The notes under the pieces are model-generated. The model was not told where the DNA came from and made no database searches. It saw only the letters and a list, made by a program, of their open reading frames with translations. Of a stretch of 64,000 bases of DNA, positions 8,823 to 17,645 are shown in pieces (within the stretch, counting starts at the first letter, position 1; each line of letters begins with the position of its first letter). Origin of the DNA: Bradyrhizobium erythrophlei (GTDB lineage: Bacteria; Pseudomonadota; Alphaproteobacteria; Rhizobiales; Xanthobacteraceae). The position numbers and the translations under genes were made by a program. The stretch is from positions 2,407,501-2,471,500 of the forward strand of contig FSRD01000001.1 of the NCBI GenBank assembly GCA_900129675.1. Direction: 5' to 3'.

Positions 8823-8962
8823 ATTTTGCTGTTCAAGGCTGGCCTGGGGCCGGTCATACGGGGCGGGTTGCCATTTCGGCAGTTGAGCAAGCCGCGGACT
8901 CTGTCTAGTCTGGTCGCAGGCCGGTCAACGGCCTCGCGGTGGAAACGCAGGAGAACAAGACC

Positions 8963-9892
8963 ATGCCCGGCTCGCTCGATGACCAGCTCGGCTTTGCGCC
9001 CGACTACGATTCCCCGATTCCCTACATGCAGCGGACCCGCGATTATTACACCGCGATCGGCTACACCACGCCCTACCGCTGGGCGCATTATGTCGATGCG
9101 CCGTTCCAGCCGCTGAAAAAGCCGCTCTCGCAATCGCGCGTCACCATCGTCACCACCGCAGCCCCCTTCGATCCTGCGAAAGGCGATCAGGGCCCGGGCG
9201 CCGCGTACAACGGCGGGGCAAAATTCTACCAAGTATATGACGGCGACACCTCGCAGCCGCACGATCTTCGCATCTCGCATATCGGCTATGATCGCAAGCA
9301 CACCACTGCGACCGACAGCGGCACCTGGTTTCCGCTGCCACAGCTCCTGAAGGCCAAAGCTGCGGGCCGGATCGGCGAGGTCGCGCCGCGCTTCTTCGGC
9401 GCGCCGACCAACCGCAGCCACCGGGTCACCATCGATGTCGATGCTCCGGAAATCCTCGCCCGCTGCCTCGCCGACAAGGTCGATGTCGCCGTGCTGGTGC
9501 CGAACTGCCCGGTGTGCCACCAGACCTCCGCGTTGGTCGCCCGCCACCTCGAAGCCAACGGCATTCCCACCGTGGTGATGGGATGCGCCAAGGACATCGT
9601 CGAGCACGCCGCGGTGCCGCGCTTCCTGTTCTCTGATTTCCCGCTCGGCAACTCGGCCGGCAAGCCGCATGATGTCGAGTCGCAGGCGCTGACGCTCGAG
9701 CTGGCGCTACGTTTGCTGGAAACAACTTCCGGCGCACGCACCACGATGCAGTCGCCGCTGCGCTGGAGCGAGGCCGCTTCCTGGAAGCTCGACTACAACA
9801 ATATCGCGCAGATGAGCCCGGAAGAACTGGCGCGTCGCCGCGCCGAATTCGACAAGCAGAAAGAGATCGCGCGCGGCAACAGGGCCGCGTGA
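8963..9892 (+). CDS. GrdB-like (glycine/sarcosine/betaine reductase B family) protein, Cys in place of Sec
   Basis: A 309-residue protein resembling the C-terminal half of GrdB, subunit B of the anaerobic amine reductases. The matching part reads DVAVLVPNCPVCHQT, then HLEANGIPTVV, then FPLGNSAGKP and a final helix. In GrdB the equivalent of the first Cys is selenocysteine in a U-x-x-C motif; here it is C182-P-V-C185, a thioredoxin-like CxxC. I start at ATG 8963, preceded by AGGAG at the right spacing, rather than an upstream in-frame ATG at 8939. A class III CoA transferase follows after a REP unit, in the same direction. The family name is fairly secure; the reaction in an aerobe is not known to me. 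Confidence 0.75.
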   Translation: MPGSLDDQLGFAPDYDSPIPYMQRTRDYYTAIGYTTPYRWAHYVDAPFQPLKKPLSQSRVTIVTTAAPFDPAKGDQGPGAAYNGGAKFYQVYDGDTSQPHDLRISHIGYDRKHTTATDSGTWFPLPQLLKAKAAGRIGEVAPRFFGAPTNRSHRVTIDVDAPEILARCLADKVDVAVLVPNCPVCHQTSALVARHLEANGIPTVVMGCAKDIVEHAAVPRFLFSDFPLGNSAGKPHDVESQALTLELALRLLETTSGARTTMQSPLRWSEAASWKLDYNNIAQMSPEELARRRAEFDKQKEIARGNRAA

Positions 9893-9914
9893 ATTGGCCG
9901 CGGCTCTCAGAGCC

Positions 9915-9998
9915 GTCATTGCGAGCGAAGCGAAGCAATCCATAGCGCAGCATAAAGGAAGAATGGATTGCTTCGTCGCAAGTGCTCCTCGCAATGAC
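9915..9998. repeat. REP unit, GTCATTGCGAGCGAAGCG family
   Basis: Starts GTCATTGCGAGCGAAGCGAA and ends TCGCAATGAC, with an internal inverted pair around AATCCAT / ATGGATT. It lies between the GrdB-like gene and the CoA transferase gene and would form a hairpin in a shared transcript. Confidence 0.88.
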
Positions 9999-10047
9999 AG
10001 CCGTTGTCGGATGACGTCCGTTCAAGCGCCCGCAGGAGGAAACTGAA

Positions 10048-11241
10048 TTGACCCGACCGTTCGAAGGCGTGAAGATTCTCGACTTCACGCAGGTGCTGGC
10101 CGGCCCCTATGCCAGCTACCAGCTCGCCTTGCTCGGCGCCGACGTCATCAAGGTGGAGCGGCGCGAAGGCGAGGACATGCGCCGCACGCCGCTCAGCCGC
10201 GAATGGGCCGAACGCGGTCTCGCGCCCGGCTGGCAGGCGATCAACGGCAACAAGCGCAGCCTGACGCTCGACCTCTCGAAGCCGGAGGCGATTACCATCG
10301 TCAAGCAGCTTGCCGCGCAGGCCGATGTGGTGATGGAGAATTTTCGTCCCGGCGTGATGGACAAGCTCGGCATCGGCTACGCCGCACTCTCGGCGATCAA
10401 TCCAAAACTGATCTATTGCGCGATCTCAGGCTTTGGCCAGACCGGCCCGGAGCGCAATGGCGCCGGCTATGACGGCAAGATCCAGGCAATGTCGGGCATC
10501 ATGGCGATCACGGGTCACGAGGAGACCGGGCCGACCCGCGCCGGCTTTGCGGTCTGCGACGTGCTGTCCGGCGCCACCGCCGCGTTCGGCGTGTCGAGCG
10601 CGCTGTTCCAGCGCACACATACCGGCAAGGGGCAACTGGTCGACGTCTCCATGCTGGAGGCGACGCTGGCGTTCCTGTCGGGACAGGTGGCGGACTACTC
10701 GGTCGCGGGCCATCGCCAGCAACTGTCCGGCAATCAGGCGGTGAGCCGCAGGCCGACGGCCAATCTGTTTAGGGCAGGCCAGGGCCATCTGCTGCTGGCG
10801 GTGAACAGCGAGAAGCAATACCGCGCGCTGATGACCGCGCTCGGCCGCGCCGACGCGCTGGAAGACCCGCGCTTCGTCGACTGGTTCGCGCGGCAGGAAA
10901 ACGAGCCGGCGCTGCGTGCCATCATCGAGGAAGCGCTGGCGAAGAAGGATCCGCGCGAATGGGAGAAGATCCTCGACGCGGCCGGCGCGCCCTGCGCCAG
11001 CATCTGGAAGATCGAGGAAGTGATCGATCATCCGCAGATCGCGGCGCGCCACGCGGTTCAGGAAATCGATACGCCCTATGGCCGCCTGCGCTTTGCCGGC
11101 AGCGGTTTTCAGCTCGCCCATGGCGGCGGCAGGCTCGATTCCATGGCGCCCGAACTCAGCGCCCACACCGACGAGGTGCTGAGTTCGCTCGGCTATGACG
11201 CCAAAGCGATCGCGGATTTGCACGCACGCAATGTCGTCTGA
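10048..11241 (+). CDS. CaiB/BaiF (class III) CoA transferase
   Basis: A 397-residue family III CoA transferase, which moves CoA between carboxylic acids through an aspartyl anhydride. Signs are the N-terminal motif FEGVKILDFTQVLAGPYAS, ADVIKVERREGEDMRR, ENFRPGVMDKLGIGY, and SGFGQTGPERNGAGYDG, which holds the catalytic Asp. The C-terminal domain has HPQIAARHAV and PYGRLRFAGSGFQL. Length is normal for the family. The start is TTG at 10048, supported by AGGAGG at 10034-10039; no ATG fits better. It follows the GrdB-like gene and may share its transcript. The acid substrate cannot be read from sequence. Confidence 0.93.
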   Translation: MTRPFEGVKILDFTQVLAGPYASYQLALLGADVIKVERREGEDMRRTPLSREWAERGLAPGWQAINGNKRSLTLDLSKPEAITIVKQLAAQADVVMENFRPGVMDKLGIGYAALSAINPKLIYCAISGFGQTGPERNGAGYDGKIQAMSGIMAITGHEETGPTRAGFAVCDVLSGATAAFGVSSALFQRTHTGKGQLVDVSMLEATLAFLSGQVADYSVAGHRQQLSGNQAVSRRPTANLFRAGQGHLLLAVNSEKQYRALMTALGRADALEDPRFVDWFARQENEPALRAIIEEALAKKDPREWEKILDAAGAPCASIWKIEEVIDHPQIAARHAVQEIDTPYGRLRFAGSGFQLAHGGGRLDSMAPELSAHTDEVLSSLGYDAKAIADLHARNVV

Positions 11242-11387
11242 GCGGTAGCCAGGGCCGGAGTTGGAACGCGAACTCGTGAATGCCATGGGCGTTCAATTGT
11301 TTGCGCGGGCCGGAACCAGCGTCTATCAATTGAGACGGCGCGCATCCGAGCGCGCCACAAGACGATAACGGCGAGACCGGACCTGCC

Positions 11388-12986
11388 ATGCAGAACGAGG
11401 GTGAGACAGGCCTGAGCCGGCGCGATCTGCTGTCGCTGGTGGGTACGGTCGCCGGCAGCGCCGCGATGTATCACGCCATGACCAGCCTCGGCTTTGCTTC
11501 GGAGTCCACCTATAACGGGCCGATCAAGCTGGAGGGTGATACCAAAGGCGCCTCGGTACTTGTGCTCGGCGCGGGTCTGGCCGGTATGACGGCCGCGCTG
11601 GAATTGCGCGCGGCCGGCTACAAGGTTCAGGTGCTGGAGTTCAACAGCCGTCCCGGCGGCCGCAACTGGACGCTGCGCGGCGGCGACAGTTTTACCGAAC
11701 TCGGCGGCGCGACGCAGACCTGCGGCTTCGAGGACGGCCTCTATCTCAATCCGGGGCCGTGGCGGATTCCCTATCACCACCGCGCCGTGCTCGACTATTG
11801 CAAGCGGCTGGGCGTCGCGCTCGAACCTTTCATCCAGCTCAATCACAACGCGCTGCTGCACGCCGCCAATGCGTTCGACGGCAAGCCGCAGCGAATCCGC
11901 GATATCAAGACCGACTTTCAGGGTCACGTTTCGGAATTGCTCGCCAAGGTCACGCAGCAAAGCAAGCTCGACGAAGCGGTGTCGGTGGAAGACAAAGAGA
12001 TTCTGCTGCAGGCGTTGCGGTCGTGGGGGGCGCTGGACAGGAATTATGCCTACAAGGCCAATCTGATCTCGGCGGACTATCGCGGCTACGCGACGCCTCC
12101 GGGAGGCGGCCTCGGTGCGGCGCCCGTCGCCGGCGAGCCGATCAAATTGTCGGAGATCCTGCAATCCCGGCTTTGGCGATATCTGCAGGGTTTTGCCCTG
12201 CATCAATTCCAGGCCACCATGTTCCAGCCCATCGGCGGCATGGACATGATCGGCAAAGCCTTCGCCAGGGAGGTCGGCGATCTCATTCAGTACGATGCGA
12301 AAGTCACCCGCATTCAGCAGAACGATGGCGGCGTCACCGTCAGCCATGTCAATTCCAAAACGCCGGCCACGCCGCAACTGGCAAAGGCCGACTGGTGCGT
12401 ATGCACCATTCCGTTGTCGATCCTGAGCCAGATCCAGATCGACATCGGCCCGCGCATGAAAGCGGCGATCGACGCGGTGCCCTACGCGTCATCGGTCAAG
12501 ATCGGCCTGCAATTCAAGCGCAGGTTCTGGGAGGAGGACGACGCGATCTACGGCGGTATCACCTACACCGATATGCCGATCCGGCAGATTTCCTATCCCA
12601 GCAGCGGCTTCAACCGCAGCGGCCGCGGCGTGCTGCTCGGCGCCTACGTCTTTGAGGGCGCCAATGCCTACGAGTTCACCTCGATGGCGCCGGCGGACCG
12701 GGTGGCGCGCGCGGTCGAGCTCGGCGCCCGCATCCATCCGCAATACCGCGCCGAGTTCGAGAACGGGATCGCGGTCGCCTGGCATCGGGTGCCCTTCACC
12801 CTGGGCTGTGCCGGAAGCTGGACCGAGAAAATGCGGGACGAGCACTACGATAATCTGTGCCAGATCGACGGCAGGATCGTTCTCGCCGGCGAGCACGCCT
12901 CCTACATTCCGGCGTGGCAGGAGGGCGCGATATTGTCGTCGCTCAACGCCATCACGCGGCTGCATGAACGCGTCGTCAGGACCTGA
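11388..12986 (+). CDS. Flavin monoamine oxidase family protein, Tat-exported
   Basis: A 532-residue FAD-dependent amine oxidase. A twin-arginine signal is visible (SRRDLLSLVG, residues 10-19), followed by a hydrophobic stretch, so the folded enzyme should reach the periplasm. The Rossmann FAD motif (VLVLGAGLAGMTAALELR) lies near residue 58, followed by LEFNSRPGGRNWT. The C-terminal FAD motif (GRIVLAGEHASYIPAWQEGA) is intact. Family members oxidise amines to imines. The next gene encodes a cytochrome c and the one after that a RidA imine hydrolase. I therefore infer that it may hand electrons to cytochrome c, as reported for the nicotine-degrading enzyme NicA2, rather than to oxygen. Its amine substrate is unknown. 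Confidence 0.9.
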   Translation: MQNEGETGLSRRDLLSLVGTVAGSAAMYHAMTSLGFASESTYNGPIKLEGDTKGASVLVLGAGLAGMTAALELRAAGYKVQVLEFNSRPGGRNWTLRGGDSFTELGGATQTCGFEDGLYLNPGPWRIPYHHRAVLDYCKRLGVALEPFIQLNHNALLHAANAFDGKPQRIRDIKTDFQGHVSELLAKVTQQSKLDEAVSVEDKEILLQALRSWGALDRNYAYKANLISADYRGYATPPGGGLGAAPVAGEPIKLSEILQSRLWRYLQGFALHQFQATMFQPIGGMDMIGKAFAREVGDLIQYDAKVTRIQQNDGGVTVSHVNSKTPATPQLAKADWCVCTIPLSILSQIQIDIGPRMKAAIDAVPYASSVKIGLQFKRRFWEEDDAIYGGITYTDMPIRQISYPSSGFNRSGRGVLLGAYVFEGANAYEFTSMAPADRVARAVELGARIHPQYRAEFENGIAVAWHRVPFTLGCAGSWTEKMRDEHYDNLCQIDGRIVLAGEHASYIPAWQEGAILSSLNAITRLHERVVRT

Positions 12987-12990
12987 TGCG

Positions 12991-13461
12991 ATGCCGCCCA
13001 TCCAGACCACACTAGCAAAATCGAATTCGACGAGATCGGGCAGCCGTTCCGCGGTCGCTGCCGTGCTGGGCCTGGCCTTGATGTCACTGGCAACGCCGCT
13101 GGCCCATGCGGACGAGGAAGTCCGTTCGCGGCCCCCGGCATTGAGCCCGGGTTTCAGATTTACCGAAACGACTGGACAAGAGCTGTTCGCGAGCGCGTGC
13201 CAGGGTTGCCATATGCCCGATGGCAAAGGCGCGGTTGGCGCCGGCACCTATCCGTCGCTCGCGAAAGACAGCAATCTCGAGGCCGGAAATTATCCGGTTC
13301 ATGTCGTGGTCCGGGGCCAGCGGGCGATGCCGCCGGTCGGCGCGATGATGAGCGATGCCCAGGTCGCTGCCGTGGTGAATTATGTCCGGACGCATTTTGG
13401 CAATGAATACCGGGACGCGGTCAGCGCCGAGGATGTCAAGCTGGCTCGGCCGGAGAAATGA
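12991..13461 (+). CDS. Periplasmic c-type cytochrome
   Basis: A 156-residue protein with a signal peptide (hydrophobic AVAAVLGLALMSLATPLAHA, cleavage near residue 40) and one heme c site, C70-Q-G-C73-H74. The likely distal ligand is Met in RAMPPVGAMM. Length after cleavage, about 115 residues, fits a class I mono-heme cytochrome. ATG 12991 lies 4 bases after the amine oxidase stop, so the two are almost certainly translated from one mRNA. The reading frame stays open far upstream into the oxidase gene, but that part has no cytochrome features. I infer that it is the electron acceptor of the amine oxidase. Confidence 0.9.
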   Translation: MPPIQTTLAKSNSTRSGSRSAVAAVLGLALMSLATPLAHADEEVRSRPPALSPGFRFTETTGQELFASACQGCHMPDGKGAVGAGTYPSLAKDSNLEAGNYPVHVVVRGQRAMPPVGAMMSDAQVAAVVNYVRTHFGNEYRDAVSAEDVKLARPEK

Positions 13462-13483
13462 CCGCTTTCAGGGGGAGACGAAG

Positions 13484-13969
13484 ATGAAACATGCAATGCT
13501 CGCGCTGGCCGCCTTGCTGCTCGGCTCAAGCGCCGTTGAAGCCGAGATCGTGCGTTATCCGATTCCCAATTCGACATTTCCGATCGCCCAGGCGGTGCGG
13601 GTATCCGGCGACGCCGTCACTTATTACGTGAGCGGTCAGGTGCCGCCCGTGGTCAACAAGGACGCCGACCCGGCCAGCCCGCAGGCCTATGGCGACACCA
13701 GGACCCAGACGGTCGGTGTGCTCAACAAGATCAAGGCGATCCTTGAAGGGCAGGGGCTCGGCATCGGCGACGTCGTCAAGATGCAGGTGTTTCTGGTTCA
13801 CGATGCGCGCGCGCCGATGGACTTCAAGGCCTTCATGGAGGGATACACCCAGTTCTTCGGCGGCGCGCAGCCAAATCTGCCGGCGCGTTCGGTTGTCGGT
13901 GTCGCCGCACTGGCCAATCCCGGATTTCTGGTCGAGATCGAGGTCGTTGCCGCGAAAGACTCGAAATAG
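13484..13969 (+). CDS. Exported RidA family protein (imine/enamine deaminase)
   Basis: A 161-residue RidA/YjgF/UK114 family protein with a signal peptide (MKHAMLALAALLLGSSAVEA), which is unusual for a family mostly found in the cytosol. The ring-site residues known from E. coli RidA are kept: Arg in LPARSVVGVAAL and Glu in LVEIEVVA. This predicts real imine hydrolase activity. GGGGGAG precedes the ATG at good spacing. It lies 22 bases after the cytochrome gene in the same operon. With the amine oxidase it would hydrolyse the imine product in the periplasm to a carbonyl compound and ammonia. The pairing is inference from context. Confidence 0.9.
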   Translation: MKHAMLALAALLLGSSAVEAEIVRYPIPNSTFPIAQAVRVSGDAVTYYVSGQVPPVVNKDADPASPQAYGDTRTQTVGVLNKIKAILEGQGLGIGDVVKMQVFLVHDARAPMDFKAFMEGYTQFFGGAQPNLPARSVVGVAALANPGFLVEIEVVAAKDSK

Positions 13970-14001
13970 CTTCGGGCCAATCGAATTGAAGGGTGGATGA
14001 G

Positions 14002-15465
14002 ATGCGTCGGATTTCCGGTTCGGATTTAGGGTGGCGGCCGCGTCGCCTTGTCGAGCTGTCGGCGGCGGCCCTGTTGTCGGTTGCCTTGTCTACTGTCTTG
14101 GCTGCGCCCGGGCGGGCTGCCACCGAAGGTTTGAACCCCAACCAGCAGCGCGCCTTGGACATCTACAAGGAGCTGATCGAGATCAACACCGTGACCGCGA
14201 CCGGCGACACCTCGAAGGCGGCCGAAGCCATGGCCGCACGCCTGCGCGCCGCGGGTTTTCCCGATGCCGATGTCCACGCCTTCTCACCGGCGCCGCACAA
14301 GGGCAATCTGGTCGCGCGCCTCCACGGCACCGGCGCGCGCAAACCGATCCTGCTGCTGGCTCACATCGATGTGGTCCCGGCCAGCCGCGAGGACTGGTCG
14401 ACCGACCCGTTCAAACTGACCGAGCAGGACGGCTATTTTTATGCGCGCGGCAGCGGCGACGACAAATACATGGCGGCCTCCTTCATCGCCAATCTCATTC
14501 GTTACCGGCAGGAGGGTTACAAGCCGGACCGCGATATCATCGTGGCGCTGGAGACCGATGAAGAGATTTTGGACAAGGATGGGCTCGGCATTCAATGGCT
14601 CTTGAAAAACCATCGCGACCTGATCGATGCCGAATTCGCGCTCAATGAAGGCGGCGGCGTCGGGCTGAAGGACGGCAAGCCGATCCGCACCTCGGTGCAG
14701 ACCAGCGAAAAGGTCTCGGTGAGCTACGCGCTGACGGTCAAGAACAAGGGCGGTCACAGCGCCGTTCCGGTCAAGGACAATGCGATCTACCGGCTGGCTG
14801 CGGGATTGACCCGGCTTGCGGCCTTCAGCTTTCCGGTGAACCTGAACGAGACGACCCGGGTCTATTTCGAACGTACCGCGCAGATGGATGGCGGCCAGGT
14901 GGCCGACGATTTGCGCGCGGTGTTGTCGGGACAAACCGACCCCACTTCGTTGCCGGTGGTGCGTCTTTCGGCCAATCCGGGCCTCAACGCGCAATTACGC
15001 ACGACATGCGTCGCGACATTGCTTGAAGGTGGGGTCGCGATCAATGCGCTGCCGCCACTGGCGACCGCCAAGGTCAATTGCCGGGTCATGCCCGGCGAGC
15101 CGATCGACGGGGTCAAGGCCACGCTCGAAAAGGTGCTGGCCGATGATCAGATCGTTGTGACGCAGATCGATCCTCCGACGCTCAGCGAACCTTCCGCCCT
15201 GAGTGATGAAGTCATCGGACCGATCACAAAGCTGTCGGCCGAATTCTGGCCAGGCGCAGTAGTGCTGCCGACGATGAGCGCCGGCGCCACCGACGGCAGC
15301 TACCTTCGCAACGCGGGGATACCGACCTACGGACATTCGGGGCTGGCAAGCGACGTCGCCGAATCGCGCGCACATGGCCGCGACGAGCGCATTCCCGTCA
15401 AATCGTTCTTTGAGGGCAATGAGTATCTGTACCGTCTGGTGAAGGCATTCGCCGGTGGCCAGTGA
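14002..15465 (+). CDS. Exported M20 family metallohydrolase
   Basis: A 487-residue M20/M25/M40 peptidase-like hydrolase with a signal peptide (VELSAAALLSVALSTVLAAPGRAA). The di-zinc ligands are readable: His and Asp in LLAHIDVVPA, the bridging Asp in ARGSGDDKY, catalytic Glu in ETDEEI, and the C-terminal His in PTYGHSGL. The dimerisation domain has NKGGHSAVP. I prefer ATG 14002, with AAGGG at 13989-13993, over the in-frame GTG 13993. It closes the amine oxidase operon, 32 bases after the RidA gene. M20 enzymes cut peptides or N-acyl amino acids, so it could release the amine substrate; that is inference. Confidence 0.92.
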   Translation: MRRISGSDLGWRPRRLVELSAAALLSVALSTVLAAPGRAATEGLNPNQQRALDIYKELIEINTVTATGDTSKAAEAMAARLRAAGFPDADVHAFSPAPHKGNLVARLHGTGARKPILLLAHIDVVPASREDWSTDPFKLTEQDGYFYARGSGDDKYMAASFIANLIRYRQEGYKPDRDIIVALETDEEILDKDGLGIQWLLKNHRDLIDAEFALNEGGGVGLKDGKPIRTSVQTSEKVSVSYALTVKNKGGHSAVPVKDNAIYRLAAGLTRLAAFSFPVNLNETTRVYFERTAQMDGGQVADDLRAVLSGQTDPTSLPVVRLSANPGLNAQLRTTCVATLLEGGVAINALPPLATAKVNCRVMPGEPIDGVKATLEKVLADDQIVVTQIDPPTLSEPSALSDEVIGPITKLSAEFWPGAVVLPTMSAGATDGSYLRNAGIPTYGHSGLASDVAESRAHGRDERIPVKSFFEGNEYLYRLVKAFAGGQ

Positions 15466-15484
15466 TGGCTTGCGAGCGAGCGCA

Positions 15485-16162
15485 TCAGGTCGGCGAACCA
15501 CCCGACAAAACCTTCACGCCGCCGAACGCGCTGACGCGTCCGTTGCGCACCATCACGATCTGGGTGGCGAGTTGGCGCATCTCGGCCGCGTCGTGGCTGA
15601 CATAGACCATGGGCACATGGGCCTCGTCGCGCAGCCGCACCAGATAGGGCAGGATCTCGACTTTGCGGCTTTCGTCCAGCGAGCCCAAGGGCTCGTCCAG
15701 CAGCAGCAACCGTGGCTTCGACAACAGCGCGCGGCCAAGCGCCACGCGCTGACGCTCGCCGCCGGAGAGTTTTCCGGGGCGGCGGTCCATCAGGCCGCCG
15801 ATATCGAGCAGGTCGGTGACCCGCGCGCGCTGCGCGGGATCGTCAGCGAGCTTGTTCATGCGCCGGCCGTAGTCGAGATTCTGCCGGACATCGAGATGCG
15901 GAAACAGCCGTGCGTCCTGGAACACGTAGCCGATGCGGCGCCGGTGCGGCGGTACGTGCACGCGCGCGGCGACGTCGTCGAGCGTCTCGCCATCGATCGA
16001 GATGATGCCGCGATCGGGCTTCAGCAGGCCGGCGATCATGTTGATCAGCGAGGTCTTGCCGGCGCCGGAAGCGCCGAACAGGCCGGTGACGCGGCCTTCG
16101 CTGGCAAAGGACGCTTCGATCGAGAACTCGCCGAGCTTTTTTGTGACGTCGACGCGCAGCAT
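15485..16162 (-). CDS. modC: Molybdate ABC transporter ATPase ModC, short form without the Mop tail
   Basis: A 225-residue ATP-binding subunit of the molybdate importer. All ABC motifs are present: Walker A FGASGAGKTS, Q-loop FQDARLFPHL, signature KLSGGERQRVALGRALL, Walker B LLLLDEPLGSLDE and the H-loop VSHDAAE. E. coli ModC has 352 residues because two Mop (TOBE) domains follow; here the stop comes right after the core (ending VLSGGSPT). A separate molbindin is encoded upstream in the same gene group. Start ATG 16162 lies 2 bases from the modB stop. A longer frame through modB is spurious. Confidence 0.93.
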   Translation of the reverse strand: MLRVDVTKKLGEFSIEASFASEGRVTGLFGASGAGKTSLINMIAGLLKPDRGIISIDGETLDDVAARVHVPPHRRRIGYVFQDARLFPHLDVRQNLDYGRRMNKLADDPAQRARVTDLLDIGGLMDRRPGKLSGGERQRVALGRALLSKPRLLLLDEPLGSLDESRKVEILPYLVRLRDEAHVPMVYVSHDAAEMRQLATQIVMVRNGRVSAFGGVKVLSGGSPT

Positions 16163-16164
16163 GG

Positions 16165-16860
16165 TCAATTCCCGTGCAGGCGTTTGGTGGCGCGGCGCGC
16201 GAACCATTCCGAGGCGATCAGGGCGCCCATCGCGATCACGATGGAAGTCACCACCAGCCGCGCCGCCGCGGTGTCGCCGTCCGGCGTCTGGATCAGCGAA
16301 TAGATCGCCGACGAAATGGTCTGGGTTTCGCCGGGAATGTTGGACACGAAGGTAATGGTGGCGCCGAACTCGCCGATCGCCTTGGCAAAGCCGAGCACCA
16401 TGCCGGCCAGCACGCCCGGCAGCGCCAGCGGCAATGTCACGGTCGCGAACACCTGCCAGGGCGCGGCGCCGAGTGTGCCGGCCGCCTGCTCCAATCGTCG
16501 GTCGATCGCCTCGATCGACAGCCGGATCGGCCGCACCAACAGCGGGAACGACATCACGCCGCAGGCGAGCGCGGCCCCGGTCCAGCGAAACGCGAACACG
16601 ATGCCGAGATGGTCGGCAAGCCACGCGCCGACCAGGCCCCGGCGGCCGAAGGTCAGCAGCAACAGATAACCGGTAACGACCGGCGGCAGCACCAGCGGCA
16701 GATGGATCAGCGCATCGAGGATGGATTTGCCCCAGAAATCCCGCCGTGCCAGCAGCCACGCCAGTCCGATTCCGAACGGCGTCGCCACCAGCGTTGCGAT
16801 GATGGCGACCCGCAGCGACAGCAGGATCGCCGTCCATTCGGTCGGCGAGATATCGAACAT
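16165..16860 (-). CDS. modB: Molybdate ABC transporter permease ModB
   Basis: The 231-residue membrane subunit of the molybdate importer, with about five to six hydrophobic helices. It carries the family loop that docks on the ATPase (EQAAGTLGAAPWQVFATVTLP) and the ModB-typical KAIGEFGATITFVSNIPGETQT. It opens with the characteristic MFDISPTEWTAILLSLRVA. Its ATG overlaps the modA stop by one base, so the two are translationally coupled. Length and motifs are normal. Confidence 0.96.
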   Translation of the reverse strand: MFDISPTEWTAILLSLRVAIIATLVATPFGIGLAWLLARRDFWGKSILDALIHLPLVLPPVVTGYLLLLTFGRRGLVGAWLADHLGIVFAFRWTGAALACGVMSFPLLVRPIRLSIEAIDRRLEQAAGTLGAAPWQVFATVTLPLALPGVLAGMVLGFAKAIGEFGATITFVSNIPGETQTISSAIYSLIQTPDGDTAAARLVVTSIVIAMGALIASEWFARRATKRLHGN

Positions 16861-17645
16861 CAGGTCGTCGGGCTGACGAGGAACTTGAACCCGTATTTTT
16901 CAAAAATGGCTTTTGCGGCCGACGAGCGCAGGAACGCGAGATAGTCGGCGGTCTCCGGTTTCACGGTCGTCGTCGCCGCTACGGGATAGATGATCGCCGG
17001 ATGCGAATCGGCCGGGAAGGTGCCGACGATCTTGACGCCGGGTTCGACCTTGGCGTCGGTCGAATAGACGATGCCGAGCGCGGCTTCGCCGCGTGCGACC
17101 AGCGTCAGCGCCGCGCGCACGCTATCGGCCATCGCGAATTTCGGCTCGGCCGCCTGCCACGCGCCGAGTTTTTCCAGCGCCGCCTTGGCATATTTGCCGA
17201 CCGGGACGGCCTTGACGTCGCCGGTGGCGATCTTGCCGTCGCCGGCGAGCTTGGCGAGACCGAAGCCTTGCCCGATCGTCACATCACCGATTTTGGAATC
17301 TTTCGGGGCGATCAGCACGATGCTGTTGCCGAGCAGATTGACCCGGGTCGGTTCGTTGATGTTCTTCCTGGCCGTGGCGTAGTCCATCCAGTCGGTGTCG
17401 GCGGACACGAACACGTCCGCTGGCGCGCCCTGTTCGATCTGCTTTGCGAGCGCCGAGCTGGCGGCATAGCTCACGGTGATCTTGACGCCGGTCTTGGCGG
17501 TGTAGGCGGCGTCGATGTCGTCGAGCGCGTTCTTCATCGAGGCGGCGGCGAATACCGTCAGGGTCTTGTCCTCCGCCGCGGCGGGCGCGTGGGCCGCCGC
17601 AAGCAGGATGACGAGGGCGGCAAAAATTCCGGATAGACGATGCAT
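16860..17645 (-). CDS. modA: Molybdate-binding periplasmic protein ModA
   Basis: The 261-residue substrate-binding protein for molybdate/tungstate. A Sec signal (LSGIFAALVILLAAAHAPAAA) is followed by the ModA opening LTVFAAASMKNALDDIDAAY, ending with PVAATTTVKPETADYLAFL. Binding-site strands with SSALAKQIEQGAPADVFVSA match the family. I start at ATG 17645 because it gives a clean signal peptide; the frame runs open up to 17786 but that part is not signal-like. It precedes modB and modC in one operon. Upstream, 177 bp separate it from the secreted unknown gene. Confidence 0.95.
   Translation of the reverse strand: MHRLSGIFAALVILLAAAHAPAAAEDKTLTVFAAASMKNALDDIDAAYTAKTGVKITVSYAASSALAKQIEQGAPADVFVSADTDWMDYATARKNINEPTRVNLLGNSIVLIAPKDSKIGDVTIGQGFGLAKLAGDGKIATGDVKAVPVGKYAKAALEKLGAWQAAEPKFAMADSVRAALTLVARGEAALGIVYSTDAKVEPGVKIVGTFPADSHPAIIYPVAATTTVKPETADYLAFLRSSAAKAIFEKYGFKFLVSPTT

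Noticed and set aside
8078..9116. Overlapping open frames inside repeat copy 1
   Set aside because: The frames differ between the two copies of the repeat and carry no conserved protein pattern.
15485..16903. An apparent 472-residue ModB-ModC fusion
   Set aside because: The part over modB is in the wrong frame and has no ModB features. True modB and modC are separate genes 2 bases apart.
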